From CAWBJO01 sp963789175 (GTDB lineage Bacteria > Pseudomonadota > Alphaproteobacteria > Rhizobiales > Aestuariivirgaceae), in assembly GCA_963789175.1 (NCBI GenBank), contig CAWBJO010000007.1, positions 992,001-1,056,000 on the forward strand: a stretch of 64,000 bases of DNA. Direction: 5' to 3'. This document shows, in pieces, positions 25,910-34,500 of the stretch (its first letter is position 1; each line of letters starts with the position of its first letter). The notes under the pieces are model-generated. The model saw only the letters and a list, made by a program, of their open reading frames with translations, ran no database searches and had not been told where the DNA came from. Made by a program: the position numbers and the translations under genes.

Positions 25910-26526
25910 AGTCGGTGCTCTTGCAGCATGTGCTCTGCCGCCGCGAGGTCTTCGGGCCGGTTCGCGTTGAAGAACGGATCGTAGGGAGCGGTGGGAAAGT
26001 CGACGACGGCGAGCCTGTGTCGCCCCGTCCACGCGTCTACCTTCCGCACGCCTTCGCCGGTGAGCGCGTTTCTGAGATCGTCGCGCAGCTCGACGGCCCA
26101 CAGTCCGAAGACGGGATGCAATCGGCCGCCGGAGGATGCGCAGCCGAGGCTTCCCTTGTTCTGGGCTACGGCGGCCCGCAGTCGCCGGACGAGGTCGGCC
26201 GGAAAGAACGGCGTGTCCGTCGCTGCCGTCGCGATCCATCGGCAGCCCTGCTCTGCCGCCCAGTCCATTCCGGAGAGAACGCCGGCGAGCGGGCCGGCAG
26301 CCCCCGGAATACCGTCGGCGACGACTGGCAGCCGATGCATCGCAAAGCGCGATGGATCGCCGTTGGCATTGATGACGAGAGTGTCGACCTGAGAGGCGAG
26401 ACGGGCGATGACGCGGTCGAGAAGCGGCGTCCCCCCGAGCGTCATGAGGCCCTTGTCGTGACCGCCCATGCGGCGGGCCAGCCCGCCCGCCAGGATGACG
26501 CCCGCCACCCGCTCGCTGCTCGCCAT
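25906..26526 (-). CDS. mobA: Molybdenum cofactor guanylyltransferase MobA
   Basis: Transfers GMP from GTP to molybdopterin to give the MGD cofactor. The 206-residue nucleotidyltransferase has the signature LAGGLARRMGG at residues 12-22 with the following DKGL lysine, and the metal-binding ATDTPFF segment. ATG at 26526. Operon head for mobB. Presence of MobAB implies DMSO-reductase-family or formate dehydrogenase-type enzymes elsewhere in the genome (inference), which would fit the formate-using fhs gene 4 kb away. Confidence 0.93.
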   Translation of the reverse strand: MASSERVAGVILAGGLARRMGGHDKGLMTLGGTPLLDRVIARLASQVDTLVINANGDPSRFAMHRLPVVADGIPGAAGPLAGVLSGMDWAAEQGCRWIATAATDTPFFPADLVRRLRAAVAQNKGSLGCASSGGRLHPVFGLWAVELRDDLRNALTGEGVRKVDAWTGRHRLAVVDFPTAPYDPFFNANRPEDLAAAEHMLQEHRL

Positions 26527-26670
26527 CCCTACCTTTCCGCTGCTGCCGGGAGCCCGGCCTGAAGGAAGTCATGCGCATTATACACGACTGCTGCGACCGT
26601 GAGGCTGTTGCAAGGGCATGCCGGATCGTTGAGAAATCGCCATCGAACCAGCGGTGACCTGCCGATTCCC

Positions 26671-27570
26671 ATGCCCAATGCAAGCCTTGGCCGGGCCCAG
26701 AATCTCGGCCTCTTTCTCATCATCATGGCCGCCGCCGTCGACTCGCTCTCCGGGCTGTTCACGCGCCTCGTCGCCGCCGACACCTGGACGATGATTTTCT
26801 GGCGCGGCATCTTCGCCGCTTTCTTCGTCTTCGGCTTCATGCTCGTGCGATACCGGCGGCGCGCCCTTGCCGTGTTTCTCGGCGTCGGCTGGACGGGGGC
26901 CGTGCTCGTTCTCCTCAATGCGGCTGGCATGGTCGCGGGCCTGCAATCCCAGCGACTGACGGCAGTCGCCAATTTCTTCATGATATTCGCCACCGCCCCT
27001 TTCGCCGCTGCCCTGCTGGCGAGGCTGGTCGTCGGCGAGCGGCTCGACATGCCGACCCTGCTTGCCGGCTTCGTCGGCTTTTCCGGCGTCTTCATCATGA
27101 TGGCCGGCTCCGCCGAGAGCGGCAATCTCGCCGGCGATCTTCTGGCATGCTGCGTCGTCGTGTTCTACTCGCTCCTCGTGCTCGTGATCCGCAGGCGCAA
27201 TGTGAAGGAGATCGAGCCCGTAATCGTCATGACCGTGCTTGCGAGCAGCCTTCTCGCCTTGCCGTTTGCGCGACCACTCGCGGTAACCGCGGCGGACCTG
27301 CCGCTGCTGATGGTCTTCGGTTTCATCCAGCTGGGGCTCGGCAACATACTTATTTTCAACGCCGCCCGAATGATCCCGGCGGCACAGTCGGGATTGCTCG
27401 GCGTGCTCAACAGCGCGCTGGCGCCGTTCTGGGTATGGCTGGCCTTGGGAGAAATGCCGCCCTTCGCCACCGTCGTTGGCGGCTCGGTCGTCATGATCGC
27501 GACGGTCGGTCACCTGGTCTGGCAGTTGACGCGACCGGCGAACGCCACTCACGCCACCGCCGGCGCGTAA
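26671..27570 (+). CDS. EamA/DMT-family transporter
   Basis: A 299-residue inner-membrane protein with ten hydrophobic helices in two EamA repeats. Start ATG 26671 (MPNASLGRAQNLG) is chosen because the first membrane helix follows at once; the frame extends 24 codons upstream without membrane character. The end of each repeat (ALLARLVVGERLDMPTL and APFWVWLALGEMPPFATVVG) shows the xGE motif typical of drug/metabolite exporters. Substrate unknown. It converges with the MOSC gene, overlapping by 22 bases. Confidence 0.85.
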   Translation: MPNASLGRAQNLGLFLIIMAAAVDSLSGLFTRLVAADTWTMIFWRGIFAAFFVFGFMLVRYRRRALAVFLGVGWTGAVLVLLNAAGMVAGLQSQRLTAVANFFMIFATAPFAAALLARLVVGERLDMPTLLAGFVGFSGVFIMMAGSAESGNLAGDLLACCVVVFYSLLVLVIRRRNVKEIEPVIVMTVLASSLLALPFARPLAVTAADLPLLMVFGFIQLGLGNILIFNAARMIPAAQSGLLGVLNSALAPFWVWLALGEMPPFATVVGGSVVMIATVGHLVWQLTRPANATHATAGA

Positions 27571-28136
27571 CGGTGCTGCGGCGGAAGGTGCACCGCGATC
27601 GTATCGCCGGCGCGGATGCGTCCTTCCCTCTCCACCCATCCCGTCACGCCACGCAGATGGCGCGCCGCACCGATGAACTTCTCTCCCCGCCCCGGATGGT
27701 GGCTGTCGATGATCTCCGCCGGGTAGCGGCATGGCCCGTTCTCCGTATCGAGTACGATTGCGGCGCCGGATGAAAAGATGAGCCGGGTGGAGCCCGGAAT
27801 GAGCGACAGGCTTGGTATTCCCTTGGTCAGAAGGTTGGCGCCGAGCCATTCCGGCAGGACATCGGGGATGTCGAGCCGTTCCGCGATGGTCCGCAGGTCT
27901 TCGACCGAGACGATCGATACCTGCCGCGTATTGCGGATCTGCGTGTTCTTCTCATATTGCCGGCGCACCCTCACATCGGCTGGGCGCGTGAGGCCGGAGT
28001 GGCAATCCCCGGTAATTCCGGCGAACGTCAACTCCACCTGATCGGTGCGGTGTTTCTCCAGCCCGCTGGCGCGATCGGGATTGACGAGCAGGGCTTCTAC
28101 GGTGCCCTTGAGGGCGCTCGGCGTGAGGAGGGTCAT
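27549..28136 (-). CDS. MOSC domain-containing protein
   Basis: A 195-residue protein with a MOSC (molybdenum cofactor sulfurase C-terminal) domain. Starting at ATG 28136 (MTLLTPSALKGTVEALL) gives the normal N-terminus. Key segments are GITGDCHSGLTR, QVSIVSVEDL, PEWLGANLLT and ENGPCRYPAE; the last contains the Cys thought to bind persulfide sulfur or Moco in this family. Stand-alone MOSC proteins handle sulfur or N-hydroxylated compounds. mobA-mobB lies 1 kb away and a TusA-like gene is divergent 114 bases away, so a sulfur/molybdenum role is likely, but the substrate is not known. Confidence 0.87.
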   Translation of the reverse strand: MTLLTPSALKGTVEALLVNPDRASGLEKHRTDQVELTFAGITGDCHSGLTRPADVRVRRQYEKNTQIRNTRQVSIVSVEDLRTIAERLDIPDVLPEWLGANLLTKGIPSLSLIPGSTRLIFSSGAAIVLDTENGPCRYPAEIIDSHHPGRGEKFIGAARHLRGVTGWVEREGRIRAGDTIAVHLPPQHRYAPAVA

Positions 28137-28250
28137 TCTGGCTCTTCTTTGGCAGGTTCGAAAGCGGAGGCCCGCCATATTGCCCAAGGCCCGACTTGAA
28201 GGCTAGGTCTTGAGTCCGCCGCATGAGGAGGGGTTTGAGCACACCGGACC

Positions 28251-28487
28251 ATGGCCGACCACGATCTCGACGTCTCAGGATATCAATGCCCTCTTCCCGT
28301 TCTCAAGGCGGCGCGGAAAATGCGCTCCATGGCCTCCGGCGACGTGTTGCGTCTCTTGGCGACCGACCCTGCCGCATCGATTGACGTCGCGCATTTCTGC
28401 GCCGAGCAGGGCCACGAGCTACTGTCGGAAGAGCAGCGCGATGGCGCCCTCCTGTTCACGATCAGGAAGGGCTTAGCCCAGCCGTGA
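28251..28487 (+). CDS. TusA-family sulfur carrier/sulfurtransferase
   Basis: A 78-residue SirA/TusA/YeeD-type protein. The active-site motif CPLP has its persulfide Cys at residue 13 (GYQCPLPVLKAARKM), followed by the two-helix, beta-strand fold. TusA relays sulfur from cysteine desulfurase in 2-thiouridine and molybdenum cofactor synthesis. It is divergent from the MOSC gene and overlaps the tail of the broken DMT/ArsC gene by 15 bases on the opposite strand. Which relay it serves is not shown. Confidence 0.88.
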   Translation: MADHDLDVSGYQCPLPVLKAARKMRSMASGDVLRLLATDPAASIDVAHFCAEQGHELLSEEQRDGALLFTIRKGLAQP

Positions 28488-29211
28488 CCTGACCTTCTCG
28501 CTGAACCCCACGCTGATCCCGACCGGCGACTGGATGAGGGGCCGCCGGATGAGCGTGGGATGGCGGAGCACCAGCGCCACGACCTTGGCATCGTCGAGAC
28601 CGGCCTGCTCGGAATCCGCAAGGCCGCGCCAGGTGTACCCCCCTCGGTTGACCAGCCGCTCCCACTCGTCGGCCGGTAAAGGCCTGAACCGCGAAGAAAC
28701 ACGCAGCAAACAACGCGAGCGCGATGCCGCGCCAGTCGAGCCCGCCGACGTCGAGCCCGAGCGCCACGATGAGGCCGGCAAATGCGAGGAGAACGATGAA
28801 CAGCCGGTCGAGCCCGAAGGTCTGCTTGTCGACGAAGGACGAGGCAACCAGCACGATGATCGGGGAGGTGTAGAACAGGATGGCGGCAAGGCTTACGGGA
28901 ATGAACTGCACCGACGCGAGATAGGCGGTGGAGACGACGAAGGTGGCAACCGTTTGCCATCCGAAGTTCCGGCGCAGGCGCTTTGGAATGGCGAAGCTCT
29001 GCTTTAGGACCAAGGCGGCCGCCGCGAGCGCGAAGATCATCACGCAGGTTCGCACGAAGGTCACGTCGAGCGAGGCGACGCCGTTGTCGACGGCGAGACG
29101 GGTCGCCATCGGCACGAAGCCGTAGCATGAGGTGGAGAGCAGCGTGAGCAGGATAGAAGGGCCGGGTCGAGCCTCCGGCGCGTGACTTCCTGTTCGCTCC
29201 CCCACCCTCAC
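28473..29211 (-). pseudogene. Chimera: N-terminal half of a DMT transporter joined to the C-terminal third of an ArsC/Spx-family protein
   Basis: From GTG 29211 the frame encodes about 175 residues of an EamA-type transporter (helices from LLTLLSTSCYGF to LALFAACFFAVQAF). At 28671-28692 this stops making sense, and in a different frame the tail of an arsenate reductase/YffB-like protein begins: LPADEWERLVNRGGYTWRGL, then DAKVVALVLRHPTLIRRPL, ending at 28473. Both halves read on the minus strand, so a deletion that removed the end of one gene and the start of the next explains it. The GTG overlaps the upstream carboxypeptidase stop (GTGA). Neither product can be functional. Confidence 0.8.
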
Positions 29212-30443
29212 TTCTTCTTTTTCTTTCTCGCCGCTTCGGCTTCCTTGCGCGCCTTTTCGTCTGCCTGCGCCTGCATTGCAAGCCCCGCGAAACGGTCTGG
29301 CGACATGATTTCACACGATGCCTTGTGCGAGTGCAGGAACGAGCACAGCGACTGCGCCTTAGTCGCATCGATGCCCCACACGACCGCGGCGAAGCCGCCC
29401 ATCCGCGGCAATTTCACCACGCCCTTCGCGGCGCCGTTCAAAAATGCCCGGCCGAGCTCGGTCCGTGCCTTGAGCAGCGTGCTCGCGTCGCTTCGCGCTC
29501 CGAAACGGCCGAACAGCGCTCCATGACCCTTCGGGGCCGTGGCCGGCGTGATGGCCACCGATCGCCGCGCGCCGCACACCTCGGTGCTCATGTTGGTGGG
29601 CTCGGTGAGCGCCAGCGCGACGTTGCCGATGTCGCCGATGCGTTGCTGGGTCGGCGCGCTGGCGAAACCCTGCGCCAGCAGGTGCTGAGCCCAATCGGCC
29701 CGCGTCTGGCTGCTCGTCGCTCCCAGCACGATCGCGATCATGTGTCGGCCGTTCGCGCTCTCCGACGCGATGAGGTTGTAGCCGGACGGACAGGTGAAGC
29801 CCGTCTTCATTCCGTCCATGCTCGTCTCCGTCCGGAGAAGCCGGTTGGTGTTGGCAAGGCGCCGCTTGCCGACGGTGACGTAGTCCTGGTCGAAATAGTG
29901 GAGGTATTCCGGGAACGTGTTGTGGATGCGCGCAACGAGGACGGCGAGGTCGCGCGCCGTCGTGACCTGCCGCGGAGAATGTAGTCCGTTCGGATTGACG
30001 AAGCGGCTGCCGGTCATGCCGAGGTGCTGCGCCGTGACGTTCATCTTGCGCACGAAGCCCGACACCGTGGGGCCGACCGCCTCGGCGAGAACGACGGCCA
30101 TGTCGTTCGCCGAGTGGACGAGCATCGTCTGCAGCGCGAAGTCGACCGACACCGTGTTGCCCGGCGGCACGCCGATCTTGCTCGCCGGCTCTCTGTTGGC
30201 GAAGCGTGATACTTGGATGCGCTGGTCGAGCGCGAGGCGGCCTTTTTGAAGTGCCTCAAAGACGAGGTAAGCCGTCATCAGCTTGGTGAGCGATGCCGGA
30301 TACCACGGCTGCCCCGCGCGGTCCTGCGCCAACACGCGGCCGCTCTGTGGCTCGAACAGCAGGCTCGGTCCCGCATGAGCCTGCAACGGAGCGAAGGTCA
30401 GGAGGATGGAGAGGACAATCCTGGGCCGCAACCTTGTATGCAC
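29208..30443 (-). CDS. dacA: D-alanyl-D-alanine carboxypeptidase (low-molecular-weight PBP) with SPOR-like tail
   Basis: Trims the terminal D-Ala of peptidoglycan pentapeptides in the periplasm. GTG at 30443 is chosen (411 residues): it starts the signal peptide (IVLSILLTFAPLQAHA) and has GAGG upstream. The serine-transferase motifs are SLTK (51-54), SAN (111-113) and KTG (213-215). The C-terminal ~80 residues (from GRAFLNGAAKG) look like a degenerate SPOR domain, ending in a run of lysines. The usual C-terminal amphipathic anchor helix of DacA is absent. Its stop overlaps the start of the broken DMT gene. Confidence 0.92.
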   Translation of the reverse strand: MHTRLRPRIVLSILLTFAPLQAHAGPSLLFEPQSGRVLAQDRAGQPWYPASLTKLMTAYLVFEALQKGRLALDQRIQVSRFANREPASKIGVPPGNTVSVDFALQTMLVHSANDMAVVLAEAVGPTVSGFVRKMNVTAQHLGMTGSRFVNPNGLHSPRQVTTARDLAVLVARIHNTFPEYLHYFDQDYVTVGKRRLANTNRLLRTETSMDGMKTGFTCPSGYNLIASESANGRHMIAIVLGATSSQTRADWAQHLLAQGFASAPTQQRIGDIGNVALALTEPTNMSTEVCGARRSVAITPATAPKGHGALFGRFGARSDASTLLKARTELGRAFLNGAAKGVVKLPRMGGFAAVVWGIDATKAQSLCSFLHSHKASCEIMSPDRFAGLAMQAQADEKARKEAEAARKKKKK

Positions 30444-30543
30444 GAACGAACCTCGGGAGAATTCACCGACTCGAGTGATGATGGGCTGCTGATGATGGCA
30501 ATTTCGCGCCGGCGACCCTCCTAACATCGCCGTCTTGAGTCGA

Positions 30544-31476
30544 TCAACCCTGACCGTTCAGATGTGGCGCGAGCCCGGGCATGGTGAAGCCGCGCCCTTT
30601 GAGCGCGGCCGCGAGTGCCGCAGCGTCATCGGCCTTGAGCCTGATCAGCGGCGGGCGCAGCTCGGCGAAGCTGTCGCGGTTTCCGAAATGCGCGACGCAG
30701 GCCTTCAGCGCCGCGATCATTGGATAAGCCTCGACAGCGGTCCGGACGCCGAGCAGCGCCGTCTGCTTGCCCGCTGCATCTTCCGCCTTCCAGTCGCGTT
30801 GCAGCGCCGCGATCGGCCCGGGATTGATGTTCGCCGTTGCCGAGATGCATCCATGCCCGCCGGCGAGCATGGTCTCGAGGAGGAAGGAGTCACTCCCGCA
30901 GAACACCCCGAATCCGGGAAAGCTTTCGATCAGCGACCGGGTATGATCGAAATCCCCCGATGAGTCCTTGATGCCGACGATCGTTTCGGGATAGCGCTCG
31001 AGGAGCCGCGCAATGAGCGGTAGCGTTATGGCGACGCCCGATACCTGGGGGATGTGATAGAGAAGGATCTTGAGGCGCGCGTCGCCGACCCGCTCGATCA
31101 CTTCGGCATACGCGGCGAAGAGACCGTCCTCGCTGACACCCTTGTAGTAGAAGGGCGGCAGCATGAGGACCCCCGCCGTGCCGGCCGCTGCCGCCGCAGA
31201 GGAAAGCTGCACCGTGTCCGGGATTGCGCAAGTCCCGGTGCCAGGCATGATCCGGTCCGCGGGCAGCCCCGAGCTGATGAGGTGATCGAGAAGCTCGAGC
31301 TTCTCTCCGACACTCAGCGAGTTCGCCTCGGAGTTGGTGCCGAAGACGGCGAGTCCGGCACCCTGGTCGAGGATCCAGCGGCAGAAACCGACATACCTTG
31401 GCTTGTCGGGCTGAAGATCCGGGGTGAACGGCGTCAGGACCGGAGCGAGGACGCCCCCAAGCTGTGGAAGTTGCAT
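30544..31476 (-). CDS. DapA-like (dihydrodipicolinate synthase family) aldolase
   Basis: Class I pyruvate-type aldolase fold, 310 residues from ATG 31476 (MQLPQLGGVLAPV). The Schiff-base lysine is Lys170 (GIKDSSGDF) and the general Tyr is Tyr140 (LLYHIPQVSG). In true DapA the sequence after that Tyr holds an Arg (SRTG) that binds aspartate semialdehyde; here it is QVSG, so lysine synthesis is unlikely. Relatives act on keto-sugar acids or 4-hydroxy-2-oxo acids. The product therefore remains unknown. The frame is open upstream to 31656 but overlaps gdhB coding. It lies downstream of gdhB on the same strand. Confidence 0.85.
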   Translation of the reverse strand: MQLPQLGGVLAPVLTPFTPDLQPDKPRYVGFCRWILDQGAGLAVFGTNSEANSLSVGEKLELLDHLISSGLPADRIMPGTGTCAIPDTVQLSSAAAAAGTAGVLMLPPFYYKGVSEDGLFAAYAEVIERVGDARLKILLYHIPQVSGVAITLPLIARLLERYPETIVGIKDSSGDFDHTRSLIESFPGFGVFCGSDSFLLETMLAGGHGCISATANINPGPIAALQRDWKAEDAAGKQTALLGVRTAVEAYPMIAALKACVAHFGNRDSFAELRPPLIRLKADDAAALAAALKGRGFTMPGLAPHLNGQG

Positions 31477-31528
31477 GCCCGACAATACGAAGCCCGAGCG
31501 GGTAACGCAATTCAGGTGGGGCAGGCTC

Positions 31529-34500
31529 TCAAGGATTGCGCACGAGGACGAGGTCGGACAGCACGCCCTGCGCGACGGCCAGCTTCGCGAGGTCGAATGT
31601 TTTCTCGGCAAGGAGCTTTCCGATCGTGCCTTGCGCCTGCGCGACCTTCGCCGCATGCGATCCCGACCACGCTTCCCAGGGGTCCCCGCTCGTGCCCTGG
31701 TGGGCGATGACCCGCTGGACGAGGGCCCGGTGCGACAGGAGGACCTGGTCGATGGTGCGGTTGATCGCCAGTCGCTCGAAGAAATCGCCGGCGATCAGCG
31801 TTCCGGCCTGCGCCAGGATGCGATCGATCCCGAGATGGACTCCGGCGCCGTAGAGGGCGCGCGCTGTCGCTCGCATGTCGGCCGAACCATCGCCGGCGAG
31901 CTGTACGATGTCGGGCGCCCGCTGCAGGTAGCGCAGCCGCGACAGACGCGCCGCGAGCTCCTCCGACACCCCGGCATCCGTGAGCTGCTGTTGCGTGTCC
32001 GCGACCCGCGCCGCCGCTGGTTCGGGCAGCGTCTCCATGAGGACTTTGTCGAGCGCGGCGATGCCGGCGCGGAAATGCGCGATAACTCGGTCGAGCCCGT
32101 TGGCGAGGTCGGCATGGCGGAGGAACCATAGCGTCGCCCGCCGCAGCCGAAGCTGGAGCTTGAGATAGATCTCGGTCTGGAGTGCCGAAGTGACGCGCCC
32201 ATCGAGCCCGTCGACCTGCTGGTTGAGGGCGATGAAGTCAAAGCTGTCGCGCGCTACTGCGAAGGCGGCGGCGATGTTCGCCGGCGTCGCTCCCGCTTCC
32301 CGGCTGAGGCGCGACACGAAGGCCGGCCCGCCGCGGTTGATCATGCTGTTCGAAAGCAGCGTCGCGACGATCTCGCGCTTCAGGCGATGGCTCTCGATCT
32401 CTGGCTTGAATTCGCCGAACATCCGCGCCGGAAAATAGCGCTTCAGCTCCTGGCCCAGATAGGAGTCGTCCGGCACGCTGCTCTTCAAGAGGTCGTCGTA
32501 GAGCGCGATTTTGCTGTGCGCCAGGAGGACGGCGAGTTCCGGGCGGGTCAGCGTTTCGTGCCGCGCGTCGCGCGCCAGCACCTCGGCATCGCCGGGAAGC
32601 GACTCCAGCCGGCGGTCCAGCATCTGGCGCTCCTCGAGATCGTGCATGAGCTGGATGACGAAGCCGTTCTCCTCCGTGCCCCGGCCGCGCGACAGAGTAA
32701 GGCTCAGCGTCTGCAGGTAGTTGTTGCGCAGCACCAAACCCGCAACCTCGTCGGTCATCTCGGTCAGCAGCTCATTGCGTTTGGACCGTGTGAGCTTTCC
32801 GCTTGCCTCGGCGGAACGCAGCGCGATCTTGATGTTGACCTCGAGGTCGGACGAATTGACGCCCGCCGAATTGTCGATGGCATCCGTGTTGAGGCGGCCG
32901 CCGGCCAGCGCATACTCGATCCGCGCCCGTTGGGTGAGCGCCAGGTTAGCACCCTCGCCGACCACCTTGGCGCGAAGCTCCGCGGCGTCGATGCGCACTG
33001 CATCGTTCGCGCGGTCGCCGACTTCGGCATGGCTTTCCGACGTCGACTTGACGAACGTTCCGATGCCGCCGAACCACAGAAGGTCCATCTCCACGGTGAG
33101 CAGCGCATGGACGACCTGCTGCGGAGTGGCGCTTTCTCCCTTGAGCCCGGTCAGCTTGGCGAGCTCGGGCGTGAGAGGGATCGACTTGGCCTGTCGTGAA
33201 AAGATGCCGCCACCCTTGGAAATCTTCGCCCGGTCGTAGTCCTGCCAGCTCGAGCGTGGCAGCTGGAAAAGGCGGTCACGCTCGGCATAGCTCGACTGGG
33301 CATCGGGATCGGGGTCGATGAAGATGTCGCGATGGTCGAAGGCCGCCCTGAGCCGGATGTGTCGCGACAGCAGCATGCCGTTTCCGAAGACGTCGCCCGA
33401 CATGTCGCCGATGCCGATCACCGTGAAGGGTGTCGACTGGATGTCGATGTCCATCTCGCGGAAATGCCGCTTCACGGCTTCCCATGCTCCGCGCGCCGTG
33501 ATCGCCATCTTCTTGTGGTCGTAGCCGGCCGAGCCTCCCGAGGCGAATGCATCGTCGAGCCAGAACCGGTGCCCCGCCGAGATGCTGTTGGCGATGTCCG
33601 AGAAGCTCGCCGTTCCCTTGTCGGCCGCAACGACGAGGTAGGGATCGTCTCCGTCGTGCCGCGCCACGTCGGCAGGCGGCATGATCTTGCCGTCGACGAG
33701 ATTGTCGGTGATGTCGAGAAGGCTGGAGATGAACAGGGTGTAGGCGCGAACCGCTTCGGCCTGGACCGCCTCTCGCGTGCCGCCCTGCGGTAGCTTCTTC
33801 GGCACGAAGCCGCCCTTCGCCCCCACCGGTACGATGACGGCGTTCTTGACGTTCTGCGCCTTGGCGAGACCGAGGACCTCGGTGCGGAAGTCTTCCGGCC
33901 GGTCCGACCACCGTATGCCACCGCGCGCGATGCGCCCGAAACGGAGGTGGACGCCTTCGACATCCGGCGAATAGACGAAGATCTCCGCGAAGGGATGCGG
34001 CTTCGGCAGGCCTTCGATGCGCGTCGCATCGACTTTGAAGGCCGTGGTCGCCGGGTGGACACCGTCGCCGCCGGTCTGGAAATAGTTCGTTCTCTGCATG
34101 GCGCCGACGAGGTTGAGATAGCGTCGGATGATGCGGTCCTCGTCGAGCGACGGCACCTTGGCCAGCGCTTCGTCGATCTCCACACTGAGCGCCTCGTACC
34201 GCGCCGCATCGCCGCGCTTCGGATCGAACCGCGCATGAAACGCCGCCACCAGCCTTGTCGCGATGTCGCTGTGCTTGACGAGAGTCGCCGCCATGTACTC
34301 GACGGTGAACGTCGCCGTGATCTGCCTCAGGTACCGCGCTTCGGCGCGCAGCAGGGCGATGTCGCGCCATCCCATGCGGGTGGTGAGCGACAGTGCGTTG
34401 AAGTAGTCGTTCTCCGCCGCCCCGCTCCACACCGCCATGAACGTGGCCTTGAGGGCGGGCGCCGAGCTGCCAATGTCGATCGGCTTGCCGTCCGCTGACT

